Shown here: in pieces, positions 7,156 through 16,144 of the stretch
Layout: the number at the start of each line of letters is the position of its first letter
Position numbering within the stretch: the first letter of the stretch is position 1
Assembly (NCBI GenBank): GCA_001626765.1
Contig: LUOO01000053.1
Span: 1 to 57,211 of the forward strand
Origin: Maritimibacter sp. REDSEA-S28_B5
GTDB lineage: Bacteria; Pseudomonadota; Alphaproteobacteria; Rhodobacterales; Rhodobacteraceae
Length of the DNA stretch: 57,211 nucleotides
Direction of reading: 5' to 3'
Translations under genes and position numbers: made by a program
The notes under the pieces: model-generated
Databases searched by the model: none
Seen by the model: only the letters and a program-made list of their open reading frames with translations
What the model was told of the DNA's origin: nothing

Positions 7156-10032
7156 TCACTTCTTGTCCCGAAGGCCCATGAGCGCCTGGGCGAAGGGGTT
7201 GTCCGGGTCGATGGCCTTTTCCTTTTTCGGCGGACGCGCCGAGAAGGTCTTGGCCCCCTGATCGCGGTTTCCGCCGCCGGGTCCACCCTTGCCTTTCGGG
7301 CCACCCTTGCGCGGACCCTTGCCCTGGCCACCGGGTTTGCCCTCACGACGACCACCGCCTTCGCGGTTGCCCTCGCCTTGGCCACGGCCCTGACGGTTGC
7401 CCCGGTTCGCGTTGCCGCGCCCCAGACCGCCCCAGGTGAAGGTGTAGAAGACTTCGGTTTCGACTTCGGCGGCCGGCGCGGCGGCTGCCTCCGAAGGCGC
7501 TTCGCCCGATGCCTCGGCCGTTGCATCCGGCGTCGCATCGACTTCCGACGCACCCTCGGCGCCCGGCTGGGCCACGGGGGCCTCGCCCGCCTCGGGCAAA
7601 GCCTCGGCTTCAGACGTGCCCTCGACAGTCGACGGGGCCGCGTTCGCCGCCGGATCAACCACCTTTTCCTTGGCCCGCTCGCCGCGCTCGGCCTTGTAGC
7701 CCAGCCCCTGCATGAGGTCCGCGAATTGTTCGAGCGTCATGCCGGTGATGGACAGCATGTCCGGGTTTGCCTCGAACCCCGCGCGGCTGTCTTTCGCACG
7801 AAGCTGATCGGCCAGCCGCTCCAGCATGTCGATCCGGATGGCACGCGCACCGGCCTTGCGGTAGCCCGACAACGTGTAGACATCATCGGAAATCCCGTCG
7901 ATCACGGGGATCGTCACCAGACCCGCCGGCGGCGCCTCGGGAAACTCGTCGAGCCCATTGAAAAGCGACCAGAGCACCAGCCGCAGCCGGGTCGGCGCGG
8001 GTTTCAAGAGGAGCGGCATGAAGATCGTGAACTGACCGAAGCGCACGCCATGCTTGCGCAAGAGCCCCCGCGCGTCCTGATCGAGCTCTTTTACGTCCGA
8101 GGCGACATCGCCCCGCGGCACAACGCCCAGCGCCTCGACCAGACGGAAGGCAAAGCCACGCGGCAAGCCCGTCAGCGCCTCGTCATTCTGCATGGCCAAC
8201 ATCGGCTCGAACAGTGCAGCCACCTTGCGGTCGATGAAATGCTGCAGGCGGCGCGTGACCTTTTCAGTCACATCCGCGCCCGCCTCGTCATCCACGAAAG
8301 CCTGCACACGCGGGCGCAGAACGTCGTCGCCCTTGACGAGCTTGCCGACCGCATGTTCGCCCCACATAAGGCCGCCCTGCTCGGTGAAATCCAGCTCGGT
8401 GTCGGGCGCGTTGTAGAAGCGGTCCGCCCTCAGGTGGAACTCGGGCGCCAGCGCCTGAACGCTCGCCTGCCGCATCGTCTTGGCCTCTTCCGGCGAGGAC
8501 GATGCGTCCTGCTTGAAACGGAACCCTTCAAGACGACCGACGAATTGTCCTTCGACGGTCACCTCACCTTTTTCGTTCACCTGAGCCACCAAGCTCTCCT
8601 TCTGCTTCAACCGCCGCAAGAGCACGGATGTGCGCCGGTCGACAAATCTTTGCGTCAGCGCCGCGTGAAGGGCATCTGACAGGCGGTCTTCTACCGCACG
8701 GGTTTCCCCGCGCCAATGGGCATCATCGGCCAGCCAGCCGTTTCTTTGCGCCACATAGGTCCATGTGCGAATATAGGCCAGACGTTTCGACAATGTGTCG
8801 ATGTCGCCATCGACCCGGTCGATCCGCTTCACCTGCCGCGCGAACCAGTCCTCCCGCACCTTCCCATGTTCATGCAGGTCCGTGAAGATGCCAGAAAGCA
8901 GACTGGCATGTTCCTGCTGCGAAATCCCCCGAAAATCGGGCACGCGGCACACATCCCAGAGCAATCTGACGCTTTTTCCATCGCTCGCGCGCGCCCGAAT
9001 GATCGGGTCCGTGGCCAGATCCTTGAGCGCAAGCTGGTCGTCGGCCTCCCGCGCACGGGTGAGCCATTCGTCGCTCGTCACCTCTTCGAGCGAGGCGATC
9101 AGCGCATCGACGCTCCCGAACAGCAGGTCCGAATTGCGCCAGTTGAGCTTCTTCAGGGGCGTGAAGTTGTGCGAGGTGATCGCCTCGACCACCTCGGGTT
9201 CAAGCGCCGGTGCTTCCCCGGTCACGCCAAAAGACCCGTCCTGCATGTAGCGCCCCGCGCGCCCCGCAATCTGACCCAGCTCATTGGGCGCAAGCCGCCG
9301 CATTCGCCGCCCGTCGAACTTGGTCAGCGCCGAGAACGCCACATGGGTCACGTCGAGGTTCAGCCCCATCCCGATCGCGTCCGTCGCGACGAGGTAATCG
9401 ACATCGCCGTTCTGATATAGCTCGACCTGGGCATTGCGGGTCCTCGGGCTGAGCGCCCCCATGACCACGGCGACCCCGCCCTTCTGACGCCGCATAAGCT
9501 CGGCAATGGCATAAAGATTGTCGACCGAGAAGCCGACGATGGCCGACCGTCCCGGCATCCTGCTGATCTTCTTCGACCCGGCATAGGTCAGCGTCGAAAA
9601 CCGCTCGCGCCGCATGAACTGCACCTTGGGCACGAGCGCCGCGATGGCCCCGCGCATGGTGTCGGACCCCATGAACAGCGTCTCATGCAGCCCGCGCATG
9701 TGCAGCAGTCGATCCGTGAACACATGCCCCCGCTCCGGGTCGGCGCAAAGCTGGATCTCGTCGATGGCCACGAAATCCGCGCCGATTCCCTCGGGCATCG
9801 CCTCGACCGTGGCGACCCAATATTGGGCGCGATCCGGTACGATCCGTTCCTCGCCGGTGACCAGCGCGACGACGTTAGGCCCGCGCAGCGCGACGATCCG
9901 GTCATAGACCTCGCGCGCAAGCAGACGCAGCGGAAGCCCGATTACCCCCGTGCGATGGGCGAGCATCCGTTCGATGGCATAGTGAGTCTTGCCCGTGTTC
10001 GTCGGGCCGAGAACGGCCGTAATCCCCGGCAT
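7156..10032 (-). CDS. SUV3-like DEx-box RNA helicase with Gly/Arg/Lys-rich tail
   Basis: This is a superfamily 2 ATP-dependent helicase of 958 residues related to mitochondrial SUV3, which unwinds RNA for degradation. Walker A GPTNTGKT is at residues 9-16, motif II is DEIQ at 91-94 (the SUV3 variant), and motif VI QIAGRAGR is at 254-261. The SUV3 helical domain follows. Residues from about 795 to 870 are an Ala/Glu/Pro-rich linker, and from about 880 the tail is highly basic and Gly-rich (repeated GGRR, GNR and KGG runs), as in RNA-binding disordered tails. The ATG has AAAGGCGG upstream. The substrate is inferred from family only. Confidence 0.9.
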   Translation of the reverse strand: MPGITAVLGPTNTGKTHYAIERMLAHRTGVIGLPLRLLAREVYDRIVALRGPNVVALVTGEERIVPDRAQYWVATVEAMPEGIGADFVAIDEIQLCADPERGHVFTDRLLHMRGLHETLFMGSDTMRGAIAALVPKVQFMRRERFSTLTYAGSKKISRMPGRSAIVGFSVDNLYAIAELMRRQKGGVAVVMGALSPRTRNAQVELYQNGDVDYLVATDAIGMGLNLDVTHVAFSALTKFDGRRMRRLAPNELGQIAGRAGRYMQDGSFGVTGEAPALEPEVVEAITSHNFTPLKKLNWRNSDLLFGSVDALIASLEEVTSDEWLTRAREADDQLALKDLATDPIIRARASDGKSVRLLWDVCRVPDFRGISQQEHASLLSGIFTDLHEHGKVREDWFARQVKRIDRVDGDIDTLSKRLAYIRTWTYVAQRNGWLADDAHWRGETRAVEDRLSDALHAALTQRFVDRRTSVLLRRLKQKESLVAQVNEKGEVTVEGQFVGRLEGFRFKQDASSSPEEAKTMRQASVQALAPEFHLRADRFYNAPDTELDFTEQGGLMWGEHAVGKLVKGDDVLRPRVQAFVDDEAGADVTEKVTRRLQHFIDRKVAALFEPMLAMQNDEALTGLPRGFAFRLVEALGVVPRGDVASDVKELDQDARGLLRKHGVRFGQFTIFMPLLLKPAPTRLRLVLWSLFNGLDEFPEAPPAGLVTIPVIDGISDDVYTLSGYRKAGARAIRIDMLERLADQLRAKDSRAGFEANPDMLSITGMTLEQFADLMQGLGYKAERGERAKEKVVDPAANAAPSTVEGTSEAEALPEAGEAPVAQPGAEGASEVDATPDATAEASGEAPSEAAAAPAAEVETEVFYTFTWGGLGRGNANRGNRQGRGQGEGNREGGGRREGKPGGQGKGPRKGGPKGKGGPGGGNRDQGAKTFSARPPKKEKAIDPDNPFAQALMGLRDKK

Positions 10033-10050
10033 AAATCCGCCTTTGGCCTC

Positions 10051-10581
10051 TTAGATCGCGCTGCCTTCAAGCTCGCGCTCGAGGCGTTCCACCGCCTCTC
10101 TTAAGTTGGGACGCTGGGGATGTATAGCAAGAGCAGCGCGGTAGGCTTCAAGCGCTGCCTGATCGTCACCAATTTCCTCGAGGATGAGGGCAAGACCCGA
10201 AAGCGCTCCGAAATGCCGCGGCTCAAGCTCCAGAGTCCGCGCGATATCTGCGAGCGACGGACCGATCAGACCCGCCGCGTAGTAGGCCGTGGCACGGGCG
10301 TTGAACCCCTCGGCGAACTCCGGCGCGTTCTCGGTCAGCGCCGTGAGATGCTCGATCGCCGCATCCGTGTTCTCGTCTCCCATCGCGTCGCGTCCCCGCT
10401 CTAGAAGCAGGTCCATCGTTGGGGATCCAGACCGCGACCACTCGGTCCAGATCTTGTCCTCGATCTGCTCCCAGGACGTCTCGTCCGCGTCCTGAAGAGA
10501 GGCGAACAGCTCGTCGAGCCGTGCGTCGTCGGCAAGGACAGGACCGGCAAGACAGGCGAGAAGGAAGATCAGGTAGCGCAT
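10051..10581 (-). CDS. Secreted tetratricopeptide-repeat protein
   Basis: The 176-residue protein starts with a clear signal peptide, MRYLIFLLACLAGPVLA, likely cut before DDARLDEL. The rest is built from TPR-like helical pairs: AAIEHLTALTENAPEFAEGFNARATAYYAAG, then SLADIARTLELEPRHFGALSGLALI, then ALEAYRAALAIHPQRPNLREAVERL. It is probably a periplasmic protein-interaction scaffold. The next gene on the strand, the helicase, starts 18 bases after its stop. No partner is evident from the sequence. Confidence 0.85.
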   Translation of the reverse strand: MRYLIFLLACLAGPVLADDARLDELFASLQDADETSWEQIEDKIWTEWSRSGSPTMDLLLERGRDAMGDENTDAAIEHLTALTENAPEFAEGFNARATAYYAAGLIGPSLADIARTLELEPRHFGALSGLALILEEIGDDQAALEAYRAALAIHPQRPNLREAVERLERELEGSAI

Positions 10582-10799
10582 GGACCCAGCCTAACGTCGA
10601 TCCTGCCCGTGGGAAATCACCATTGCGCGACGCGGTGGCGGAAACCTTTTTGCGTCAACCTGACTGAATGACCTTGCGAAAACACCGCGCGTTCCCGAAC
10701 GTCACGCCGTGAAAACCCGGTTACAATCGGCGCACGCAGGCCATAGGTTGACGGGGACGTAAACCAACGGCGTCGCGAGGACGCCATACGGAGGAAAAG

Positions 10800-11090
10800 A
10801 TGAGCGAAGTCATCGACGCGGCCGTCGCCGCCCTGAATGCGAAACTCGAGGGCGAGGGCTTTGACGGCACCGCCAAATTCGTCATCGAAGGCGAAGGAGC
10901 CGTGGTCGTGGACGGCACCGGCGCCCATGCGGGCGACGAGGACACCGACGTGACCCTCACCGCTTCGCAAGACACCTTCGAGTCGATGATGGCAGGCGAC
11001 CTCAATCCGACCGCCGCCTTCATGTCGGGCAAACTGACCATCGACGGCGACATGGGCGCCGCGATGAAGCTCGGCGCCCTTCTGGCCTGA
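10800..11090 (+). CDS. SCP2 sterol-binding domain protein
   Basis: The 96-residue protein is a single SCP-2 domain: AALNAKLEGEGFDGTAKFVIEGEGAVVVDG, the repeated Asp-rich strand EDTDVTLTASQDTFESMMAG, and NPTAAFMSGKLTIDGDMGAAMKLGALL at the end. The fold makes a hydrophobic tunnel for lipids or CoA-linked acyl groups. AGGAGG-like bases (GGAGGAAAAG) precede the ATG. The hydrolase gene begins 8 bases after the stop, so a small lipid-handling operon is likely. It diverges from the TPR gene across about 218 bases. Confidence 0.92.
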   Translation: MSEVIDAAVAALNAKLEGEGFDGTAKFVIEGEGAVVVDGTGAHAGDEDTDVTLTASQDTFESMMAGDLNPTAAFMSGKLTIDGDMGAAMKLGALLA

Positions 11091-11097
11091 GCCCCTG

Positions 11098-12039
11098 ATG
11101 GAAACGGCGCCCTTTTTCGACGACATTGCCCGCGGGCCGGAGGGTGGCAGGGCCTTCTGGCTCACCTGCCCCGACGACGTGAAGATTCGGCTCGGTCATT
11201 GGCCGACGCAGGCGCAGGCGAAGAAGGGTACCGTCCTCCTGTTCCCCGGACGCACCGAGTATATCGAGAAATACGGGCCCGCCGCGGTGGAGTTCACCCG
11301 TGCGGGCTTCGACATGATCGCGGTCGACTGGCGCGGACAGGGCATCGCCGACCGCGCTGCGCCGGAACGCCTGCTCGGGCATGTGGACAGCTTTGACGAC
11401 TACCAAAGTGATGTGGATCGGGTCATGGGCGCGGTCGAAGCCCTCGGCCTGCCCAAACCCTACTACCTCCTCGGGCACTCCATGGGCGGGGCCATCGGCC
11501 TTCGGTCCCTGCACCGCAACCTGCCCGTGACAGCCGCGGTCTTTTCCGCCCCGATGTGGGGCATTGGCCTCTCGACCTTTCTCAGACCCGTTGCCTGGAG
11601 CCTGTCCTGGCTCTCCCATTCCATCGGGCGCGGGCTCGCGCAGGCCCCGGCCACGTCGCGCGAAAGCTACGTGCAGATCGCACCCTTCGAGGACAACCAG
11701 CTCACCAAGGACCGCGAAATGTGGGACTTCATGGTGGGCCAGCTCGAAGCCCACCCCGACCTTGCCCTAGGCGGCCCCTCGGTCACTTGGCTCTACACGT
11801 CTCTTCGGGAATGTGCGGCGCTCCAGCGCCTGCCCGCGCCACAAACGCCGACGCTCACCTTCCTCGGGGCGGACGAACGGATCGTCGCGACCGAACCCGT
11901 CCACGCTCTCATGGGCCGCTGGCAGAACGGCCAGCTCATCCTTGTTCCAAGGGCCGAGCACGAGATCATGATGGAAGTCCCCGCGACCCGTGCCGATTTC
12001 TACGCCCGCACCGTCGCGCATTTCTCCACCCACCCCTGA
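11098..12039 (+). CDS. Alpha/beta hydrolase, lysophospholipase (PldB-like)
   Basis: The protein has 313 residues. After an N-terminal cap strand, LLFPGRTEYIEKYGPAAVEFTRAGF and VDWRGQGIADR are typical of monoglyceride lipase/PldB enzymes. The nucleophile elbow is GHSMGG, with the Ser near residue 125. The acid is likely the Asp in LGADERIV, and the catalytic His sits in PRAEHEIMME near the end. There is no signal peptide, so the protein is cytosolic or membrane-peripheral. It follows the SCP2 gene directly. The substrate is probably a lysophospholipid or monoacylglycerol, but this is by family only. Confidence 0.9.
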   Translation: METAPFFDDIARGPEGGRAFWLTCPDDVKIRLGHWPTQAQAKKGTVLLFPGRTEYIEKYGPAAVEFTRAGFDMIAVDWRGQGIADRAAPERLLGHVDSFDDYQSDVDRVMGAVEALGLPKPYYLLGHSMGGAIGLRSLHRNLPVTAAVFSAPMWGIGLSTFLRPVAWSLSWLSHSIGRGLAQAPATSRESYVQIAPFEDNQLTKDREMWDFMVGQLEAHPDLALGGPSVTWLYTSLRECAALQRLPAPQTPTLTFLGADERIVATEPVHALMGRWQNGQLILVPRAEHEIMMEVPATRADFYARTVAHFSTHP

Positions 12040-12056
12040 GCCATCCACAGTGCAAA

Positions 12057-12078
12057 AGGACCACCCCAAGGCGGTCCT
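12057..12078 (+). terminator. Hairpin terminator after the hydrolase gene
   Basis: AGGACC and GGTCCT form an inverted repeat extended by mostly matched CC/GG bases, followed by CTTCTCT. It lies 18 bases after the stop codon. The loop is short and the tail only moderately T-rich, so strength is uncertain. Confidence 0.6.
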
Positions 12079-12089
12079 CTTCTCTGGTT

Positions 12090-12174
12090 CATAAATATCC
12101 CGGAGGGGGTCTGGGGGAAGCAGCGCCTCCCCCAGTCGGTCGCCAGCGCAAAAGCGCGCTGAAACCCCTTTCAA
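12090..12174. repeat. Modular GC-rich intergenic hairpin element, copy A
   Basis: The element begins with an ATAAATATCC head, then a purine run, then the stem CTGGGGG / CCCCCAG around 11 bases. A CGGTCG link and a second small stem CAGCGC / GCGCTG follow, ending in GAAACCCC. It lies between the convergent hydrolase and pirin genes and reaches the pirin stop. Head, stem and tail match three other copies in this window in order but not in stem sequence, which suggests selection on structure. Confidence 0.75.
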
Positions 12175-13082
12175 TGCGCCGGTTTGATGAAGGTCCCGTT
12201 GCGCAACTCGCGCACCGCCTGTTGGATCTCGGCATGGGTGTTCATCACGATCGGCCCGTGCCAGGCCACCGGCTCCTCGATCGGCGCACCCGAGACCAGC
12301 AGGAACCGCACCCCTTCCTCCCCTGCCTGCACCACGACCTCATCGCCCGAGCCGAAGCGCACCACGGTCCGGTTGCCGGACATGTCGCGGATGTTGACCT
12401 CCTGCCCCATGACCTCTTTTTCCAGAAGCACGCCCGAGGGGGTCGAAGCATCAACGAAAGCAGCCGAGCCCTGGAACACATAGGCAAAGGCGCGGCGATA
12501 GGTGTCGATCTTGAAACGTTTCTTCACGCCCGCAGGCACGGTCACGTCCAGCTACTGCGGATCGGCGGCGACACCGTCGACCGGCCCCTTCTGACCCCAG
12601 AATTCGCCCGCGATCACCCGCACGGTCACCCCGTCGTCATCCGTCACCTCGGGGATCGCCCCCGACTTGATGTCCTGATAGCGCGGCGCGGTCATCTTGA
12701 GGCTCGAGGGCAGGTTCCCCCAAAGCTGAAAGCCGTGCATCTGGCCCTTGAAGTTTCCCTTGGGCATCTCCTGATGCATGATGCCGGAACCCGCCGTCAT
12801 CCACTGGATGTCGCCCTTGCCCAGCGTCCCGGTGTTGCCCAGGCTGTCGCCATGCTCGACCGTGCCCTCGAGCACATAGGTGATCGTCTCGATCCCCCGG
12901 TGCGGGTGCCACGGAAAGCCGCGCATGTAGTCGTTGGGATGGTCGCCGCGGAAATCGTCAAACATCAGGAAGGGGTCGAAGGCCTCGGGATCTCCGAAGC
13001 CGAACCCCCGGTGCAGCCGGACTCCCGCGCCTTCCATGGCGGGCTGGGCGCGATGCGCCTCGATCACGGGACGAATGGACAT
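12171..13082 (-). pseudogene. Pirin family protein gene interrupted by an in-frame amber codon
   Basis: One continuous frame of 304 codons encodes a full-length pirin (bicupin), but codon 177 is TAG. The N-terminal part has FDPFLMFDDFRGD, the metal-site histidines in WHPHRGIETITYVLEG and HGDSLGN, and EMPKGNFKGQ. The second cupin resumes directly after the stop with LDVTVPAGVKKRF and ends normally. Family members usually have a Tyr at this place, so TAC or TAT to TAG is the simplest explanation. The ATG at 13082 has AAAGGAGA upstream. The gene is otherwise undecayed, so the mutation is very recent, a sequencing error, or a readthrough site. A GTG after the stop could in theory restart the second half. 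Confidence 0.88.
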
Positions 13083-13250
13083 GAGCGTCTCCTTTCGCAG
13101 GGAGAGGCATCGGCCTCCCACGGGGCGGGAACAGGATCGTTCCCGGTCGCCGTCAGAGATAGGACTGCTCGCATCGTCGCGCAATCGGTGCATCCCTGCA
13201 CTCGCAAAGGGGTGCTGTTCACCTCCGAACAATCATGGGACGAAGCCCCC

Positions 13251-13889
13251 TCAGCAGGTCGACCAGCACAGGCGCGGCGCAAAGCGCGGCTCGGTGATCA
13301 CGATATCCACGAAGGTGCGCGGCTTGATGTAACCCCATCCCGCCGGATACTCCACCGACGAGCTTTTCGACCAGGGCGTCCAGATCATCGTCGGGATGAA
13401 GGGCGGGTAGTAGTCCACCGATGTCTCCACGATCAGCGCGCGCTCCCCGGCCGCCAGCAGCGGGATCGCGTGGGCGAGTTTCGTGCGCATCGACTGGGTC
13501 GTGTAGGTGCCCTTGTTGTCGGTCGCGTGGGACCAGTCGACGAACAGCTCGCGCGTGTCATTGTTCGTGCAATTGGAATTGCAGTAAACCTGCGTGACGC
13601 GCATCCAGGTGGCGCTGTTGCCCTGGGTGAGGTAGCGGAACACGCTCTTCGTTCCGTTGAGATAAGCCTGGTTGATCGGGTTGCCCTCGCGCGACAGAAG
13701 GTCGGAAACCGCGTAGTTTGCCTTGAGCGAGATGTTCTTGGCCCGGTAGACGTCGAAAACCGTGTAGGTAAAGAGAAACCCCCACAGAAGCAGCGGGATG
13801 ATGATGACCGCCTCGACCGAGAGGCTCGCGTCCTCATCCTTGCCGAAGACGGCCAGCTTGGCAGCGATACCGGAAAACACAAACGACAT
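13251..13889 (-). CDS. TadE/TadG-like pilus assembly protein
   Basis: The protein has 212 residues. A short basic N-terminus leads to the TadE-type segment LSVEAVIIIPLLLWGFLFTYTVFDVYRA, one membrane helix preceded by the Glu that is conserved in pseudopilins. The rest is extracytoplasmic with four Cys around YCNSNCTNNDTRE and the C-terminal LCWSTC, which may form disulfides. It is the third gene of a tight minus-strand run with two other TadE/G-like genes (10-base gap), pointing to Tad/Flp tight-adherence pilus or secretion. No Flp pilin or TadA ATPase gene is in the window. Confidence 0.8.
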   Translation of the reverse strand: MSFVFSGIAAKLAVFGKDEDASLSVEAVIIIPLLLWGFLFTYTVFDVYRAKNISLKANYAVSDLLSREGNPINQAYLNGTKSVFRYLTQGNSATWMRVTQVYCNSNCTNNDTRELFVDWSHATDNKGTYTTQSMRTKLAHAIPLLAAGERALIVETSVDYYPPFIPTMIWTPWSKSSSVEYPAGWGYIKPRTFVDIVITEPRFAPRLCWSTC

Positions 13890-13899
13890 GGGTCCGACC

Positions 13900-14448
13900 T
13901 CAGGGCTCGTTCACGAAAGTAGAGGCAGCAGCGATATTGTAGCCCCCGCTCGCATCGCGCGGCAGGCCCATGACATAGGGAGTCGTGGCAAAGAACGGGT
14001 CGAGCACGGTGCAGGCGCGCACGATCATCACGTCGTTGGCCTGACCGAAATTCACGTTCATCGCCGGCTGGATCAGCGCGTTGCGATCCACGCAGGAGAT
14101 GGTGTTGGCCGGGAACTGCCATGTGGCAGTCGACACCGGCACCAGTTCGATCGAGGTGGCGGCCTCGCAGTCCGGGAAGATCAGCGTGCCGTTGCAGATG
14201 TGATTGCGCAACTCGTTGGCCGTCTTGGGCGCGAGCGTGCCCAGCCGCAGCTGACGCACCGAAATATCGAGCGCCCGGTCCAGCAGAACCGACCGCGCAA
14301 GGTAGACGGAGATTTCGAAAGCCGAGAGGAAGAGAGTCATGATCGCCGGGAACAGGATCACGAACTCGATGGTCGCGTTTCCCTCTTCCCGTCTGAATGT
14401 CTGCCCGACCTTCTGGCCGATTTTCTTTATGCCTGCCCCGAGTTTCAT
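13900..14448 (-). CDS. TadE-like pseudopilin
   Basis: The protein has 182 residues. It begins with a basic, amphipathic stretch (KLGAGIKKIGQKVGQTFRREEG) and then the classic TadE block NATIEFVILFPAIMTLFLSA, a membrane helix with the pseudopilin Glu, followed by the helix VYLARSVLLDRALDISVRQL. The C-terminal two thirds are exported and contain paired Cys. It follows the VWA gene with a single base between stop and start codons, so translation is coupled. Confidence 0.87.
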   Translation of the reverse strand: MKLGAGIKKIGQKVGQTFRREEGNATIEFVILFPAIMTLFLSAFEISVYLARSVLLDRALDISVRQLRLGTLAPKTANELRNHICNGTLIFPDCEAATSIELVPVSTATWQFPANTISCVDRNALIQPAMNVNFGQANDVMIVRACTVLDPFFATTPYVMGLPRDASGGYNIAAASTFVNEP

Positions 14449-14449
14449 G

Positions 14450-16144
14450 TCAGTTGACGAGCCTCAGTTTTGAAATTTCACGCCCGATGGCCGAGAAGGC
14501 CGATGTCAGGTTCAGACCGTTCGCATCGAAGTAATAGGACGGGTAGCTCGCGCAATCCCGCATGACGTCCTTCGGATCGTCGGTGATCCAGTCGGTGAGG
14601 TCCCCTTCGACCTCGAACCCGATGGTGAAGACCGTGATGCCGGCGTTCTTCGCGGCCGTGCAGATCGCGTCCAGATGCCCGTTCTTGTCATCATGGTCGA
14701 ACTCGCCTGCCGCGTCGGGCAGGAAGTTCCACTGGTTCCACCACGCAATGGTGTAATCATCCCAAAGCTGCGGAAAGGACAACTGCGACGCGCTCGACGC
14801 TTCGGTGCGGGTGTAACAGTTTGTCACCTCGACGTAGCGCCACCGCGACCAGTCCCAGACCCAGGAGGTCGTGCACTCCTGGTAGGTGCCGGTGCCCCAG
14901 GCATGGTCACGCCATTCGCTGCGGTGCGGCCACCAGTAGCGGTTGTTGTCCGCGTCATATATAGACAGCCGCCCGTCGCTGCCTTTCCAGATCGGGGAGG
15001 GACCGGCGAAGAAGCCCGGGTTGAGGTGGTCCTGCGGCTGGTTGTCGCCGTCCGTCATGAGCACGATGACCTTTTCGAGCCCGCGCGTGTCGTAGTCGAG
15101 GGGTCGCCCGACATAGATGTTGGACACCCGGCCCAGCGTGTTCATTCGGGTGATCGCGTTGCGCGCATCCGGGTCGAGCAGGGCCGCGCCCCACTTCATG
15201 CCGAGGTCGATGGACGTCGACCCGTTCGCCTGCAGCGCGTTGATCTCGGCGCGCAAGTCGGCGGCACGGTCCTCATAGGGGTGAACCTCGCGCCAGCTGT
15301 CCGTCTGGCAAGGCCCGTTGCTGCTGCTGGGCGACTCGTTTCGCCCGCGGTAGGGGTCGAAATCCCCGGTGCGCTGGATCGCCGTGTCCGCATCCACACT
15401 CACGACACCGAAATCGGCGGGGAAGAAGGTCACGCAGGTATTGCGCGTGTTCTCGGTCGTCAGTGTGAAGGAACTCGCCAGATGGGACCCGAGCAGAACC
15501 TGCGTCGCATAGGGCACGAGCGTGATCGACGCCTTGTTCGGATCGACCGTGCAGGTCGCACTGTCCGAGGTGTCGTTCGGGTTGCACAGGATCATGTTCG
15601 CAAAGGTGCGCGCGGCTTTTTTCAACTCGTAGAGTTTTGTCTGACCGGAATAGGAGGCCCAGCCCATCGACCCCGACACGTCCACGACGAGCGAGATCTC
15701 GTTCAGCGCGACGCTTTCTTCCGCCGCGCCCTGTGCCGGGGCGTTAAGATAATCGATACCGGTGAAACGCATGAAAGCCGTAGGCACCTCGAGAGAGGCG
15801 CTCGCCTCGACGCGGCGCGTGTTGGCGTTGTTCGTCACCTTCACATCGTTGGGGTCGATATAGGCATCGAGCCCGGCCTTGGTGAAATAGTCGATCACGA
15901 CCGTCTTGGGATCGAGCGGCTGATCGAGCGACGCGGCGGCCAGGATCGCGCGGTCGAGCGTGGCCTGAAGCCGCGCGCGCTGCGCTTCGTAGCGCATGAG
16001 GTCGATCCCCACGCCCGCTGCCATGATCATCGCGAGGAAGATGAAAAGGCCGAAGATGATGAATGAGCCATCCTCGCGTGCGACAAATCCGCCGCGCCCT
16101 CGTCCTGCCCGCACCCCCGTCAACTCGCTACCCTGCCGTTTCAT
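14450..16144 (-). CDS. TadG-like protein with von Willebrand factor A domain
   Basis: The protein has 564 residues from the ATG chosen because GGAAGG sits 8 bases upstream; a GTG nine codons earlier is possible. Residues 25-75 are the TadG N-terminal membrane segment (DGSFIIFGLFIFLAMIMAAGVGIDL) followed by a helix typical of Flp pilus proteins. A VWA domain begins near residue 148 with the metal-ion site DVSGSMG at 155-161, the later MIDAS residues being spread over the long insert (VIVLMTDGDN). Many aromatic residues mark an insert around residues 400-450. It heads the three-gene Tad run; VWA proteins here are thought to act at the cell surface. Confidence 0.88.
   Translation of the reverse strand: MKRQGSELTGVRAGRGRGGFVAREDGSFIIFGLFIFLAMIMAAGVGIDLMRYEAQRARLQATLDRAILAAASLDQPLDPKTVVIDYFTKAGLDAYIDPNDVKVTNNANTRRVEASASLEVPTAFMRFTGIDYLNAPAQGAAEESVALNEISLVVDVSGSMGWASYSGQTKLYELKKAARTFANMILCNPNDTSDSATCTVDPNKASITLVPYATQVLLGSHLASSFTLTTENTRNTCVTFFPADFGVVSVDADTAIQRTGDFDPYRGRNESPSSSNGPCQTDSWREVHPYEDRAADLRAEINALQANGSTSIDLGMKWGAALLDPDARNAITRMNTLGRVSNIYVGRPLDYDTRGLEKVIVLMTDGDNQPQDHLNPGFFAGPSPIWKGSDGRLSIYDADNNRYWWPHRSEWRDHAWGTGTYQECTTSWVWDWSRWRYVEVTNCYTRTEASSASQLSFPQLWDDYTIAWWNQWNFLPDAAGEFDHDDKNGHLDAICTAAKNAGITVFTIGFEVEGDLTDWITDDPKDVMRDCASYPSYYFDANGLNLTSAFSAIGREISKLRLVN

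Noticed and set aside
12171-12545. Second half of pirin as an independent cupin gene
   Set aside because: It begins directly after the amber codon in the same frame and matches only the second half of pirin; no separate ribosome site is seen.
13083-13250. Small gene between pirin and the TadE-like gene
   Set aside because: Short frames there lack ribosome sites and known motifs; the region is likely just a promoter and transcript end.
11556-13922. A 788-codon plus-strand frame across the hydrolase, pirin and TadE genes
   Set aside because: It overlaps three genes with clear family motifs in other frames and has no ribosome site or motif of its own.
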